Shown piece after piece: positions 42,055-52,129 of a stretch of DNA of 64,000 bases (the first letter of the stretch is position 1; every line of letters starts with the position of its first letter). This DNA is from Rhodocyclaceae bacterium. GTDB taxonomy: Bacteria; Pseudomonadota; Gammaproteobacteria; Burkholderiales; Rhodocyclaceae. The DNA lies in assembly GCA_020445665.1 (NCBI GenBank), contig JAGRGD010000093.1, forward strand, positions 1 to 64,000, given 5' to 3'. The notes beneath the pieces were generated by a model. That model had not been told where the DNA came from, did not search any database, and worked only from the letters and a program-made list of their open reading frames with translations. The position numbers and the translations under genes were made by a program.

Positions 42055-43146
42055 ATGAGTTCGATGGTTGCACCCGAAGCCGCCGCCGTCCGTTTTGCGG
42101 GGCCGATGAACTACCGGATCGAGGGCGACGTCGTCCACCTCGAGGCCGACCTCCAGATCTGCGACGCGGATCGTGCCAACGGGGCCGACTGGTCCCTCCA
42201 GTTCTGGACCGACGAAGGGGGGCCGGCCATCTGCATCGCCGAGTTGCCGCTGGGCGCAATCAGCGCCGCCCCGGGGGCTGTGATCCCGGTCGGCGGTTCG
42301 GCGCTTGCCGTCCTGCCGGCGGGCCAGGACCCGCGGCCGGTGGCCTTCCGCCTGGTCGAGACCGGCGCCGGCGGCGTGGTCCAGCATGATTTCGTGACCT
42401 TCGCCCACGCCCAGGCCTTCGTCCTGCCGTATCTGGCGGGCGCAGTCGGCTATCGCTTCGATGGCGACCAGGTCGACATCTCGGTCGATGGCGTCGTCAA
42501 TCCCCGCGAAGCGGGCAACCTCAGCGGCACCCTGTCCCTCGAGCTGTGGGCCCTGCCCAAGGCCTATCAGGGCGGCAACTTCCAGGGCGCGCCGGTGGCC
42601 GGCATCCAGATCGGTTCGCTGGCCGGCCAGGAAGGCCTCGGCGCCATGTCCTTCAGCCTGCCGGCCGCTTCGCTGCCGCCGGGCGAGTGGCACCTGACCC
42701 TGATGCTGCGCGAGTGGACCCCGTCGGGCTTCTCGACCCGCGACTTCACCCCGTTCGAGCAGACCTACGTGGTCGAGGCGCCTGCCGCCAAGGCTGCCCC
42801 CGCGCCCAAGGCGGCGCCCGCGGCGAAGGCTGCACCGGCTCCCAAGGCGGCACCGGCTCCCAAGGCTGCGCCGGCGCCCAAGGCCGCACCGGCTGCCCCC
42901 AGTCCGGCCGCGAAGAAGGCCCCGGCGGCGCCGAAGAAGGCTGCGCCAAAGCAGGCCGAGGCACCGGCCAGCGTCGCCGTGAACAGCGCCAGCGTCACCG
43001 AGATTGCCGGCCTGAAGGGCGTCTCGAAGAAGCTCGCCGAGGCGATCGTTGCGGCGCGCCCGTTCAAGAAGCTGGACGAACTGGTCGCGGTCAAGGGGCT
43101 GGGCAGCAAACTCTTCGACAAGCTGAAGGGCCAGATCACGCTCTGA
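42055..43146 (+). CDS. Two-module protein with Lys/Ala/Pro linker and C-terminal helix-hairpin-helix domain
   Basis: 363 residues, no signal peptide. Two similar beta-rich modules (about 15-115 and 125-240) share patterns NYRIEGDVVHLEADL / GYRFDGDQVDISVDG, LSLELWALP / WSLQFWTDEG and GAISAAPG / GAMSFSLPA. A ~70-residue linker of KAAPAP hexads follows. The C-terminal ~55 residues are a ComEA-like helix-hairpin-helix (VNSASVTEIAGLKGVSKKLAEAIVAARPFKKLDELVAVKGLG), a non-specific DNA-binding fold. I know no named family with this arrangement. The basic linker plus HhH suggests DNA or RNA association. It has its own promoter and a clear terminator. Confidence 0.75.
   Translation: MSSMVAPEAAAVRFAGPMNYRIEGDVVHLEADLQICDADRANGADWSLQFWTDEGGPAICIAELPLGAISAAPGAVIPVGGSALAVLPAGQDPRPVAFRLVETGAGGVVQHDFVTFAHAQAFVLPYLAGAVGYRFDGDQVDISVDGVVNPREAGNLSGTLSLELWALPKAYQGGNFQGAPVAGIQIGSLAGQEGLGAMSFSLPAASLPPGEWHLTLMLREWTPSGFSTRDFTPFEQTYVVEAPAAKAAPAPKAAPAAKAAPAPKAAPAPKAAPAPKAAPAAPSPAAKKAPAAPKKAAPKQAEAPASVAVNSASVTEIAGLKGVSKKLAEAIVAARPFKKLDELVAVKGLGSKLFDKLKGQITL
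42790..42897 (+). repeat. Six tandem 18-bp coding repeats (KAAPAP/A hexads)
   Basis: Six consecutive Lys-Ala-Ala-Pro-Ala-(Pro/Ala) units. Codon choice differs between copies, so length change by slippage is possible but the array is not identical at DNA level. Similar Lys/Ala/Pro tails occur in AlgP and histone-H1-like proteins. Confidence 0.8.
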
Positions 43147-43176
43147 TCCCGGGCGCAGCGAAAGCGGGACAAACGG

Positions 43177-43201
43177 AGGGCCGCGATAGCGGCCCTTTTT
43201 C
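43177..43201 (+). terminator. Rho-independent terminator
   Basis: Stem AGGGCCGC / GCGGCCCT, loop GATA, followed by TTTTTC. It lies 31 bp after the stop of the HhH protein. Confidence 0.9.
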
Positions 43202-43224
43202 TTGCCTCGCCGCTTTGCGTGGCC

Positions 43225-43545
43225 TCAGGTGCAGAGGCGGCCGCCCTTGAGCCGCCACGACTCGGCGCCGCCCGCCAGTTCGGCCATGCCCTGAAGCGCC
43301 TCACCCAGCGACCAGCGCCGGATGCCCGCAACCGACAGGAAGCGGGCCGCCGCGGCGAGGTCCTCGAAGAGCGTGATACGGCCATCGCTCGAGCAAAGCG
43401 GCCTCGACGCCAGGGAAACCACCATCCGGATGCCGTTGGCGACGCGAACCGGATGAATCTGGACCATCGCACGCGGGTCAAGGGCGGCGCGGACGATTTC
43501 GAGCCAGGTGGCGGGTCGTGCAAACTTCGGGCGGATGTCTGTCAT
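43225..43545 (-). CDS. Small hypothetical protein
   Basis: 106 residues from the ATG at 43545, fixed by an excellent GGAGGAGA ribosome-binding site. It starts MTDIRPKFARPATWLEIVRAALDP and contains MVVSLASRPL, ITLFEDLAAAARFLSVAGI and ESWRLKGGRLC. This looks like a compact soluble domain. I do not recognise it. Monocistronic, divergent from the gene at 43805, and convergent with the HhH protein across the terminator. Confidence 0.6.
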   Translation of the reverse strand: MTDIRPKFARPATWLEIVRAALDPRAMVQIHPVRVANGIRMVVSLASRPLCSSDGRITLFEDLAAAARFLSVAGIRRWSLGEALQGMAELAGGAESWRLKGGRLCT

Positions 43546-43804
43546 GGGCGGTTCTCCTCCGGTGTCCGACCGTGCCGGATGTGCCTCTGAGGGCACTGGG
43601 GCATGGAACGAATCGTGTCGGTTTTCGGGTCGGGACGCCATACCGGGCTTCCCGGGGGCCTCCGGGATTCCACGGAGGGGGTTCGAAGACCAGTCTGCAC
43701 GCGGCGTGTTACGGGCGTTCGCGACCACCGAAGTCCGGGGGCGGAGGCTACGCGACGGTACAATGTGGGCCTCGATGAAATGCCCACAGGGCCGGGTGGA
43801 TGTC

Positions 43805-44725
43805 ATGGAAGTGAAGGTCGAATGCCGGGGTGAGCGGATCGGCGAGGCCGCCCCGATGCTGTCGCAGGTCCTGCAAACCCTGCTGGCGCGCATCCTCGAG
43901 CGCGACGGGGATCTCGACCTGTCCGCCCTCGAGAAGATCACGGTGGCCGAGGACTACGGACTGGCGCTGCAGGAGGCGACCGGCGAAACCAATGCGGCGG
44001 GGGTCGTGCGTGCGCTCCACGGCGAAGCTGCCGTAGCGCTGCTGATCGACGGCGCGCACATGGCCGCGGCGCTGGCCGGCGATGGAGAACAGGTGGCGGG
44101 GTTCGTGCACCTCTTCCACCGGGAGCTCTGCCGCATCCACGATGCCCGTGCCCGCCTCGGCCAGTCCGAGTCCCTCGAACTGCTGCTCGACTGCGAGTTC
44201 GACCGCCAGTTGCTGCCGATCGCCGAGTCGATGTGGGCCGAGTATTTCTCCACCCGCCGCTCGGTGTGGTCGCTTCCCGAGGGCTCCGACCTGCTGCTGA
44301 CCCACCTGGCGGATCTGCTCGAGGCGCTGCCGGCGGCCATGAACGAGGAGATCGTGCTGCACCTGGCCAGCAACGATATCGACGGCCTGTTCCTGAAGAG
44401 CGCCGGGCGCGTCGCGCATCTGGCTCAGACCATGGCGCACTGCCAGGGCTACCTGGCCGGCCTGGGGCAGCCCCTGTCCGGGATCGCACCGGAGTACGAG
44501 GCCCTGCTCGCCAACGGCCCGCTGGCAGGCGCCTGGGCACCGCTGATGCACCGGCTCGAGGCCTTGTTCGCCAGCCCCTCGCGCTCGACGGAATCGATCT
44601 ACCTCGCCCTGCAGCCTGACGTGACCGCGATCTTCACCGCGCTGGGGCTGACGATTCGCCGCGCCGAAGACGGCAGCGTGTGGGTGGACGCGATGCCGAC
44701 GGTTACCCAGGGGCCGACCCAGTAG
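43805..44725 (+). CDS. Hypothetical cytoplasmic protein with degenerate zincin-like motif
   Basis: 306 residues from the ATG at 43805; ATGs at 43763 and 43775 are alternatives. No signal peptide or TM. After an N-terminal segment rich in short hydrophobics (VQTLLARILER, ALEKITVAEDYGLALQ) comes FHLFHRELCRIHDARAR. About 45 residues later is WAEYFSTRRS. The spacing resembles HExxH-type metalloproteases followed by a downstream glutamate, but the second ligand His is Arg here. It may therefore be an inactive relative. This comparison is a guess from pattern. Eight bp before the AzlC gene, possibly co-transcribed. Confidence 0.6.
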   Translation: MEVKVECRGERIGEAAPMLSQVLQTLLARILERDGDLDLSALEKITVAEDYGLALQEATGETNAAGVVRALHGEAAVALLIDGAHMAAALAGDGEQVAGFVHLFHRELCRIHDARARLGQSESLELLLDCEFDRQLLPIAESMWAEYFSTRRSVWSLPEGSDLLLTHLADLLEALPAAMNEEIVLHLASNDIDGLFLKSAGRVAHLAQTMAHCQGYLAGLGQPLSGIAPEYEALLANGPLAGAWAPLMHRLEALFASPSRSTESIYLALQPDVTAIFTALGLTIRRAEDGSVWVDAMPTVTQGPTQ

Positions 44726-44733
44726 GCCCTGTC

Positions 44734-45438
44734 GTGAACGACGCCTTCCGCCGCGGCGCCCGCGAGGGCTTCCGCGCCTTCCTGCCCCTGTCTGTCGGGC
44801 TGGTACCGTGGGCGCTGGTGACCGGCGTCGCGATGCGCTCGACCGGCCTGTCCGTGCTCGAGTCCGTGGGCATGAACCTGATCGTGTTCGCCGGCACGGC
44901 CCAGCTCGGCACGCTGCCGCTGATCGGCGCCGGCGCGCCCCTGTGGCTGATCATGGTCACGGCGCTCGTACTGAACCTGCGCTTCGTGATCTTCTCGGCG
45001 GCCCTGGCGCCGGCCTTCGAGCGGGTGCCGCTCTTTCAGCGCCTGCTGTCGGGCTACCTGCTGGTGGACGGCGTGTTTGCGATCGGCGCCGAACGCATGC
45101 TGGCGAGTCAGGACCGGGACTGGCGGATGGGGTTCTTCCTGGCGCCCTCTGTCTATGCCTGGGTGCTGTGGCAGGTCTTCGTGCTGTGCGGCGTGCTTGG
45201 GGCGGACGCGCTGCCGAAGGACTGGTCGCTGGAGTTCATGGCGACGATCGCCCTGATCACGCTGCTGGTGCCGATCGCCCGGGCCCGGCCCATGGTGCTG
45301 GCCGCCCTGGTCGGCGGGGTGGCGACCGTCCTGCTGCGGGACATGCCCCTGAAGCTCGGCATGATCGCGGGCATCGTCCTCGGCATCGTCGCGGGCTTTG
45401 CCGCAGAACGCTGGCAGGCGCGCCGGGAGGCGGCGTGA
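44734..45438 (+). CDS. azlC: AzlC family branched-chain amino acid exporter, large subunit
   Basis: 234 residues from the GTG at 44734. The AzlC core reads FLPLSVGLVPWALVTGVAM, MNLIVFAGTAQLGTLPL and VTALVLNLRFVIFSAALAP, then GYLLVDGVFAIG. About eight TM segments. With AzlD it exports leucine, isoleucine and valine analogues, like E. coli YgaZH. The stop overlaps the azlD start (GTGA). Confidence 0.92.
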   Translation: MNDAFRRGAREGFRAFLPLSVGLVPWALVTGVAMRSTGLSVLESVGMNLIVFAGTAQLGTLPLIGAGAPLWLIMVTALVLNLRFVIFSAALAPAFERVPLFQRLLSGYLLVDGVFAIGAERMLASQDRDWRMGFFLAPSVYAWVLWQVFVLCGVLGADALPKDWSLEFMATIALITLLVPIARARPMVLAALVGGVATVLLRDMPLKLGMIAGIVLGIVAGFAAERWQARREAA

Positions 45439-45764
45439 GCGAGGGCCAGCTCCTGTCGGGCGGATGGCTGTGGCTGGCCTTCGGGCTGATTGCGCTGGCA
45501 ACCCATGTGCCGCGGGGCAGCTTCATCGTCGCCGGCAGCCGCGTGCGCCTGCCCGAGGCGGTGCAGCGGGCGCTGCGCTACGCGCCGGCGGCCGCCCTCG
45601 CCTCGCTGGTGGCGCCCGACATGCTGCTGGTCGGGGGAGCCTTCGACCCGTTCAATCTGAAACTGCTGGCCGGGCTCGCGGCCTTCGCTGTGGCCTTCCG
45701 CTTCCGCAATCCCTGGCTGCCCTTCCTGGTGGGCATGGCCATCGTCTGGCTCGGGCGTCTCTGA
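45435..45764 (+). CDS. azlD: AzlD family branched-chain amino acid exporter, small subunit
   Basis: 109 residues, four hydrophobic helices. The AzlD pattern is WLWLAFGLIALATHVPRGSFIVAG, LRYAPAAALASLVAPDML and FRNPWLPFLVGMAIVWLGR. It starts with GTG overlapping the azlC stop by 4 bp, so the two subunits are made together. Convergent with the FMN dehydrogenase gene. Confidence 0.9.
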   Translation: MSEGQLLSGGWLWLAFGLIALATHVPRGSFIVAGSRVRLPEAVQRALRYAPAAALASLVAPDMLLVGGAFDPFNLKLLAGLAAFAVAFRFRNPWLPFLVGMAIVWLGRL

Positions 45765-45774
45765 CGGCCCGGGC

Positions 45775-46881
45775 TCACACGGCCGGCCAGTCATCGGCGC
45801 CGGCCAGCACCGTCCCGTCGATGGCGTCGATCGTGGCGCAGCCGCACAGGGCCATCGCGATCTCCAGCTCGTCGCGGAGCAGGCGGATCACGTGGGCGAC
45901 GCCCATCGCGCCGGCCACGGCGAGCCCATGGATCTGGGGTCGTCCGATCAGCACCGCGTCCGCGCCCAGGGCCAGCGCCTTGAGCACATCGGTGCCGCGC
46001 CGGATGCCGCCGTCCACCAGCAGGCACAGCTCGCCGCCGACGGCGTCTGCCACGGGCGGCAGCGCCTGCGCGGTGGTGACGGCGGTGTCCAGGGTGCGGC
46101 CGCCGTGGTTCGACACGATGATGCCGCGCACGCCGCGATCCTGTGCTTCGAGGGCGTCATCGGGGTGCAGGATGCCCTTCAGCACCACCGGCAGATGCGT
46201 GGATGCACACAGGTGCTCGACGTCTTCCCAGGTGGGCGCGCCGGCCAGCAGGGTGTCGAACAGGGCGCGGTCGCCGTTTCCCGCGGGGCGAGGGGGCAGA
46301 CCGGCCAGGTTGGGGGCGCCGATGCCGGGCGGCAGGTGAAAGCCGCTGCGGCGCTCCCGGTCGCGGGCACCGCTGCAGGGGGCGTCGACGGTCAGCACCA
46401 GCGCCTCATAACCTGCCGCCTCCGCCCGGCGGACGAGCTCCCGGTTGAACCCGGCGTCGTGCTGCAGGTAGAGCTGAAACCACAGGGGCCCGCGCCCGCT
46501 GTCGCTGGCGACCACGGCGGCGACCTGTTCGAGGGAAATGGACGACTGGGTGCTGAGGATCAGCCCTGCGCCCTGGGCCGAGGCGGCGCAGGCGGTGGCG
46601 ATCTCGCCGTCGGGATGCGCCAGGCGGTGGTAGGCCACCGGCGCCAGCAGGATCGGATGATCCATCGCGCGCCCGAGCAGGCGGCAGGCGGTCGATCCGC
46701 CCTCGACGCGGCGAAGCACCCGCGGTAGCAGGGCAAGATCCCGCCAGGCGCGGGGGTTGGCGCCGAGCGTGATCTCATCTGCGGCGCCGCCTTCGAAGTA
46801 GGCCCGGGCGTTGTCGTCAAGCAGGTCGCGGGCGCGCGCGGCGTAGTCGGGCAGGCTGACCGGCAGGATGTCGGGCGCCAT
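45775..46881 (-). CDS. FMN-dependent alpha-hydroxy-acid dehydrogenase/oxidase (lactate dehydrogenase-like)
   Basis: 368 residues, full-length TIM barrel of the LldD/glycolate oxidase family. FMN and substrate residues are visible: ILLAPVAYHRLAHPDGE, FQLYLQHD, LTVDAPCSGARDRERR, LPVVLKGI (Lys), GIIVSNHGGRTLD (catalytic His followed by Arg) and LVDGGIRRGTDVLKALALGA. It oxidises an L-2-hydroxy acid such as lactate to the keto acid; the acceptor cannot be told. It starts directly after the piuC stop at the end of the iron cluster, so it is probably iron-regulated. Confidence 0.9.
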   Translation of the reverse strand: MAPDILPVSLPDYAARARDLLDDNARAYFEGGAADEITLGANPRAWRDLALLPRVLRRVEGGSTACRLLGRAMDHPILLAPVAYHRLAHPDGEIATACAASAQGAGLILSTQSSISLEQVAAVVASDSGRGPLWFQLYLQHDAGFNRELVRRAEAAGYEALVLTVDAPCSGARDRERRSGFHLPPGIGAPNLAGLPPRPAGNGDRALFDTLLAGAPTWEDVEHLCASTHLPVVLKGILHPDDALEAQDRGVRGIIVSNHGGRTLDTAVTTAQALPPVADAVGGELCLLVDGGIRRGTDVLKALALGADAVLIGRPQIHGLAVAGAMGVAHVIRLLRDELEIAMALCGCATIDAIDGTVLAGADDWPAV

Positions 46882-47565
46882 TCAGGTCGTCGCCCACATG
46901 CGAAGCAGGTTGTGGTAGGTGCCCGACAGGGTGACCGTACTGGCGTCGTCGCCATGGGATTCGCGCAGGCGCATCAGGGCCATGTCGAAGTCGAACAGCA
47001 GGCGGCGCTGTTCGTCGCTGCGCACCAGGCTCTCGATCCAGAAGAAGCAGGCGGTGCGCCAGCCCCGCGTGACCGGCGTGACCTCATGGACGCTGGTGCC
47101 CGGATAGAGCACCGCGTGGCCGGCCGGCAGTTTCACGCCGCGGCTGCCGTAGGTGTCCCGCACGCGCAGTTCGCCACCGTCGTAGTCGGCCGGGTCGTTG
47201 AGGAATACGGTGCAGGAAATGTCGGTGCGGACCCGTTCTCCGGTCCCCGGCTCGAAGCGGATCGCGTTGTCCACGTGCTCGCCATAGGCGGGGGTGTCGC
47301 CGCCGTAGCGATTGATTCGCGGCGCGAAGATCCGCTTGGGCAGCGCCGCGGTGAGAAACAGGGGGCTCGTCTCGACCGCCCGGACAACGGCCTCCGAGAC
47401 GAAGCGCGAGGCCTCGCAGTCGAGGGGCAGTTGCTGGTTGTTCTTGGCCTGGATGGCCTGTCGACCCGCGCTGAGGCTGCCTGTCTGCCAGGGGGCGTCC
47501 CGGAGCAGGTCGCGGGCGGTGGCGAGCTGTTCGGCGCTCAGGACATCGGGGATCTGCAACAGCAT
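46882..47565 (-). CDS. piuC: PKHD-type Fe(II)/2-oxoglutarate hydroxylase PiuC/YbiX
   Basis: 227 residues, the standard PiuC length. It starts [21 protein letters not shown]. The jelly-roll iron site is GEHVDNAI (His-x-Asp) and [11 protein letters not shown] (distal His), with the 2-oxoglutarate Arg in WRTACFFW. PiuC genes usually follow TonB-dependent siderophore receptors and are Fur-regulated, as here. The biochemical substrate is not known; a role in siderophore handling is assumed. Confidence 0.93.
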   Translation of the reverse strand: MLLQIPDVLSAEQLATARDLLRDAPWQTGSLSAGRQAIQAKNNQQLPLDCEASRFVSEAVVRAVETSPLFLTAALPKRIFAPRINRYGGDTPAYGEHVDNAIRFEPGTGERVRTDISCTVFLNDPADYDGGELRVRDTYGSRGVKLPAGHAVLYPGTSVHEVTPVTRGWRTACFFWIESLVRSDEQRRLLFDFDMALMRLRESHGDDASTVTLSGTYHNLLRMWATT

Positions 47566-47579
47566 GGGGGCTCCTGGGA

Positions 47580-47614
47580 GAAGGAAAGGAAGCCCGCCGC
47601 AGTGCGCGACGGGC
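47580..47614 (-). terminator. Terminator-like hairpin after the siderophore receptor
   Basis: Minus-strand stem GCCCGTCGC / GCGGCGGGC with a GCACT loop, followed by TTCCTTTCCTTC. It lies between the receptor and piuC and may attenuate read-through into piuC. Confidence 0.55.
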
Positions 47615-47626
47615 CAATCGGGGGGC

Positions 47627-49924
47627 TCAGAATTTCAGTGTTGCGGTGACCTGGACCGTTCGCCCGGCGCCCGGGATGTAGTGGCCCGGATAGAGCTGGT
47701 CGGCGTAGCGCTTGTCGAACAGGTTGCTGACGTTGGCCTTGACGATGAACTTCTCTGGCACCACCGTGTATTCGGCCATCAGGTCCACCGTCGCGTAGCC
47801 CGGTGCATACCAGCCCGGGTTGCGGTTGGGCTGCTGGCGGCTGCGGAAGTTGACCCCGCCACCGGCCCGGAAGTCATCCGTGAGCAGGTAGGTGGACCAC
47901 ACGGTGCCGGAGTGCTTCGGCGTCAGGGATGGGCGCTCGCCTTCGTCCTCACCGCTCTGGCCGCCCTTGTCGATCTTGGCCAGCGGCATCCACATGTAGG
48001 AGCCGAACACTTCCCAGCGGGCGGTCAGATAGCCGCTGAAGTCCCACTCGAAACCTGCCGCGTGGCGCTTGCCGGTGAGCACTGCGATGTCCAGCAAGGG
48101 GTCGGTGTTGCGCTCGTTGAGCTTGGTGGAGCGGAAGATCGCGAAGCGGTGGGTGAAGCGCCTGTCGGCCGAGTCGATGCGTGCGCCGATCTCGATGTTC
48201 TGGCTCTTCTCCGGCGGTGTGTCGACCGTGGCCGCGCTGTAGGAGTAGGTGTCCCCCGAGGTGTTGAAGGATGTGCCCCACGAGGCGTGGAAGCTGTGGC
48301 GCGGCGTCGGCAGATAGAGGGCGCCGACCCGGTGGCTCCACTTGTACACGCTCTGGTTGTAGGTGGCGGTGCTGTCCTCGGCGACGGTGCCGCCCCCCCG
48401 GATGTTGTCGCCGGCGTAGGCGAAGCTGTTGTATTCGCCCCGCATGCCGTCGTAGCGGACACCCGCGAGCAGCTTCCAGTGCTCGGCCACCTCGACCAGG
48501 TCCTGCGCGTAGACGCCGAAGGTGTCGGCGGTGAAGTCGCTGCGCACACCCAGCACGCGGCTGTCCTCATCCACGGATGCGCCGTCGCCCGGCGTGCCGA
48601 CGGTGGTGGTGGGCTTGGTGATATCGACGCCGCCCTGGGTGGCGTTACGGGCGAAGAAGACCTGCTTCTCCTCACGGGCGACGTCGACGCCGGCCAGCAC
48701 GGCATGCTTCAGGCCGGCCGCTTCGAAACTCGACGACAGGTCGCTCTGGGCCTGGAGGGTCTCCAGATCCTGGACCTTGATGTGGGTGCCGCGTCGAAGC
48801 ACCGTGGCGTCGGAGAGCGTCTCGAGGCTGGCGGCCTGCCCGTCGGGCTGGTCATCGGCACCGACGAAGCGGATGGCGCCGGAGCGCAGGTCGCGGTCGT
48901 AGTGGCCCTTGCGCACCGTGGTCCGCAGCTCCGTCCGGCTGGAGAAGCGATGGATGTGGGTGGCCGTGAAGTAGGTGGCGCCGCTGTCGTTGTAGTCGCT
49001 GTCGAGGCCGTAGCTGGTGTCCGGGTCGAGGGGCATCAGGCGGGCTTCGGAGGCCGGCGAATCGGCGGTGGGCCGGATCCACGGGATGCCGTAGTTGATG
49101 CCGTTGTTGGTATCGAGGTGGTAGAAGCCGAGCTGGAATTCGTCCCGTGTGCCGATGCCCCAGTGGAAGGCGCCGGCGACCCCCTGCTTGTCGATGCTCG
49201 CGCCCGCCCCGTTGCTGTCGGCCTTGGTGTGCATCAGGTTGAGCCGGAAGGCCGCGTTGTCGCCGGTCTTGCGGTTCAGGTCGGCCACCACGCGGCGGTA
49301 GGCGTGGCTGCCCAGTGTCAGGTCTACCTGGTTCTCGTCGATCAGGCGGGGCGCCTTGTTCACCTGGTTGACCGCCCCGCCGGTCGAGCCCCGGCCGAAC
49401 AGCATCGAGGCCGAGCCGCGGAGGACCTCGACCCGGTCCATGTTGAAGGTGTCCCGGTCGTAGAAGGCCGGGTCGCGCACGCCATCCACGTAGAGGTCGC
49501 CGCTCTGGGCGAGGGGGAAGCCGCGCAGGCGGATATCCTCTTCACCACCCTCGGCGGCCTGGAAGGTGATGCCGGCGGTGTTCTTCAGCACCTCCTTGAC
49601 GGTGTCGAGGTCGCGCTCGTCGATCAGCTTCTCGGTCACCACCGTGACCGACTGGGGGATGTCGCGCAGGGCCTGCTTGCCCTTGCCGATGCGGGTCTCG
49701 GTGGCGCGCAGGGTCTCCTTGCCGCTGGGCGCCTCGCGCTGTTCGCGAACCACGACGGTGCCGAGGGTCGGGTCGTCGGCCGTGGCTTCGCCGGTCTGGG
49801 CGGCGCTGCTCATCGAGGCGGCGAGCATCATCGCACCGAGGGGCAGGATGGCGGTCTGGCCGCGACGCTCGTGGCGGGTCCGCGCCGCGGTGGCGGGCGC
49901 GATGCGGGTAGCTGGGGTCTTCAT
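47627..49924 (-). CDS. TonB-dependent siderophore receptor, Fiu/PiuA-like
   Basis: 765 residues. A long signal peptide (basic n-region, then [18 protein letters not shown]) is followed by TonB box-like LGTVVV, a plug domain ([41 protein letters not shown]) and a 22-strand barrel ending with the outer-membrane Phe (VTATLKF). The plug and loops follow catecholate-siderophore receptors Fiu/PiuA. Imports ferric siderophore with TonB-ExbB-ExbD, which are encoded just upstream. A Fur-like box lies about 90 bp before the start. Confidence 0.93.
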   Translation of the reverse strand: MKTPATRIAPATAARTRHERRGQTAILPLGAMMLAASMSSAAQTGEATADDPTLGTVVVREQREAPSGKETLRATETRIGKGKQALRDIPQSVTVVTEKLIDERDLDTVKEVLKNTAGITFQAAEGGEEDIRLRGFPLAQSGDLYVDGVRDPAFYDRDTFNMDRVEVLRGSASMLFGRGSTGGAVNQVNKAPRLIDENQVDLTLGSHAYRRVVADLNRKTGDNAAFRLNLMHTKADSNGAGASIDKQGVAGAFHWGIGTRDEFQLGFYHLDTNNGINYGIPWIRPTADSPASEARLMPLDPDTSYGLDSDYNDSGATYFTATHIHRFSSRTELRTTVRKGHYDRDLRSGAIRFVGADDQPDGQAASLETLSDATVLRRGTHIKVQDLETLQAQSDLSSSFEAAGLKHAVLAGVDVAREEKQVFFARNATQGGVDITKPTTTVGTPGDGASVDEDSRVLGVRSDFTADTFGVYAQDLVEVAEHWKLLAGVRYDGMRGEYNSFAYAGDNIRGGGTVAEDSTATYNQSVYKWSHRVGALYLPTPRHSFHASWGTSFNTSGDTYSYSAATVDTPPEKSQNIEIGARIDSADRRFTHRFAIFRSTKLNERNTDPLLDIAVLTGKRHAAGFEWDFSGYLTARWEVFGSYMWMPLAKIDKGGQSGEDEGERPSLTPKHSGTVWSTYLLTDDFRAGGGVNFRSRQQPNRNPGWYAPGYATVDLMAEYTVVPEKFIVKANVSNLFDKRYADQLYPGHYIPGAGRTVQVTATLKF

Positions 49925-50013
49925 GGGGGTACTCCGGTCGGGGGGCGCCTGGGCGCCTGCGTGTCGTGGGGTGGCTGGCGACGAACGACCGGTGGTCCTT
50001 CTGGCTGGCTAAT

Positions 50014-50032
50014 GGTGCGAATGTTGCGCATT
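50014..50032 (-). promoter_or_regulatory. Fur-box-like element before the siderophore receptor
   Basis: GGTGCGAATGTTGCGCATT agrees at 15 of 19 positions with the near-perfect element before hemP and keeps the inverted GCGAAT/..CGCATT arms. Confidence 0.6.
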
Positions 50033-50078
50033 CCCGGACGCAACGGCGGGTCGCGAGGTCCGGGTCACGCGCGTTGGT

Positions 50079-50548
<470 letters not shown>

Positions 50549-50549
<1 letters not shown>

Positions 50550-51307
50550 TACGCCGCGCTCCCGCTGACGGCTTCGGTGGCGGGCATCGCTGCAGCACCC
50601 CGCGAGGGCGTGACGCGTGCGCCGGTCGTGTAATAGGCATGCAGGTCGTGGGCGAAGCCGTCCAGGGCCGCCAGCTTGAGCCGGTTGTCGCGGGTCAGGG
50701 TGTTGTAGGCGAGGACCGCCGGGATCGCGACGAAGAGGCCCGCGGCGGTCATGATCAGTGCCTCGCCGACCGGCCCGGCGACCTTGTCGAGGGTCGCCAT
50801 GCCGGTGGTCGCGATCGTCGCCAGCGCGTGGTAGATGCCCCAGACCGTACCGAACAGGCCGACAAAGGGCGCCGTCGACCCGATCGAAGCCAGGACGGTG
50901 AGTCCCGATTCCAGATCTGCGGTGGCGCGGGCAATCGACTGGCGCATGGCCCGGGTCAGGAACTCGTCGAGCCCGAGGGCGCCGCCCAGCGAACCGCGGG
51001 CATGGCGCCGATAGTGTTCAGCCGCACTGTGGGCCTGACTCGCGAGCCCGTGGAAGGCACCGCCGGGCGCCTTGCGGGCCAGTACCTCAATGCCGGCAGC
51101 GACATCCGTCGCCTCCCAGAAAGCGCCGGTGGCACCTCCCTCGCGGCGGTGCTCGAAGCTGCGCAGGAGGCGCGACAGAATGAGGTACCAGCTGAGGATC
51201 GACATCAGCAGCAGGGCGAGGGCGACGGCATGGCTGACCGTGTCGCCCTGGGCCCACATGTGGGCGATGTCGAACGCGCCGCTGGTGGGGGTTGGGGTGG
51301 CATCCAT
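50549..51307 (-). CDS. exbB: ExbB biopolymer transport protein
   Basis: 252 residues. Three TM helices in the MotA/TolQ/ExbB pattern: SHAVALALLLMSILSWYLIL, LTVLASIGSTAPFVGLFGTVWGIYHAL, and GEALIMTAAGLFVAIPAVLAYN. The start ATG at 51307 follows the tonB stop by four bases. Forms the pentameric proton channel around ExbD. Confidence 0.93.
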
Positions 51308-51311
51308 CGGG

Positions 51312-52127
51312 TTACTCCAGGGTGAAGGCAATCGGAACCTGTACCCAGCTGGCGACGGCCTCATCGCCTTCGCGAGCGGGTGCGAAGCGCCACTGCTCGA
51401 CCGCGGCGATGGCCGCCCGGTCGAGGCGCGGCGAGCCGGCGCTGCGCAGCAGGCGGACCTGGGCCGGTTCGCCGCCGGGGGTGACGAGCACCCGCAGCAG
51501 CACCGTGCCCTGTTCGCCGAGGCGGCGGGCCAGGGACGGGTAGCTCGGGCGCGGGTTGGACAGGTAGTCGGCGTCGTATCGCGCCTCGATGCGCTGCGGC
51601 AAGGGCGGTGGCGGTGCGGCCGGCGCGGGCGCCGCCACGGCGGGCGCGGTCGGTGCAAAGTCGGAGGGGGCCGGCGCCGGTAGGTCGAGCTGGGGAATGT
51701 CCAGGGCAGGCTGGGGCACCGGCGCCGGCGGCGATGGCCGCGCAGCCACCGGCCTCGGCCGGCGCTTGGGCCGTGGCTTGGGCGTCTCGATCACCGGTGG
51801 CGCTTCGATCTCGACCGGCTGTGCTGGCTCGGGTGGGGCTGGCGGTGCCTCGACACGGGGCGTCGCGACCGGCTCCGGTGCCGGCGGGGCAACGAAGACC
51901 ACGTCGATCACAGCGTCCTCGGCGGCGGGGCTCGCGGGCGCCCGGTCGGCGCTCACCAGCCACGCAATGGCGGCCAGGTGAAGCAGGGTGGTGACCGGCA
52001 GGAGCCAGCGGTGGCACGTGGCTCGGACAGCCGCCGGCGGGGTCCGCCGGGCGCTTGTCGACCGGGCGCGGCGCGCGGGCGGCGGCGCGTCGGTGCCGAG
52101 CACAAAGGCCAGTTCGGCCGCACTCAT
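51312..52127 (-). CDS. tonB: TonB energy transducer
   Basis: 271 residues. A cytoplasmic basic N-terminus precedes a TM anchor (WLLPVTTLLHLAAIAWLVSA) and a long Pro-rich spacer (about 75-185, with PKPRPKRRPRP). The TonB C-terminal domain is YLSNPRPSYPSLARRLGEQGTVLLRVLVTPGGEPAQVRLLRSAGSPRLDRAAIAAVEQWRFAPA. Spans the periplasm to open the receptor plug. The start codon lies just after the stop of the 51-residue membrane protein. Confidence 0.92.
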   Translation of the reverse strand: MSAAELAFVLGTDAPPPARRARSTSARRTPPAAVRATCHRWLLPVTTLLHLAAIAWLVSADRAPASPAAEDAVIDVVFVAPPAPEPVATPRVEAPPAPPEPAQPVEIEAPPVIETPKPRPKRRPRPVAARPSPPAPVPQPALDIPQLDLPAPAPSDFAPTAPAVAAPAPAAPPPPLPQRIEARYDADYLSNPRPSYPSLARRLGEQGTVLLRVLVTPGGEPAQVRLLRSAGSPRLDRAAIAAVEQWRFAPAREGDEAVASWVQVPIAFTLE

Positions 52128-52129
52128 GC

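Noticed and set aside
43547..43804. A 76-codon frame at 43603-43833 on the plus strand
   Set aside because: No ribosome-binding site, composition unlike neighbours, and it overlaps the start of the better-supported gene at 43805. I see only a divergent promoter region here.
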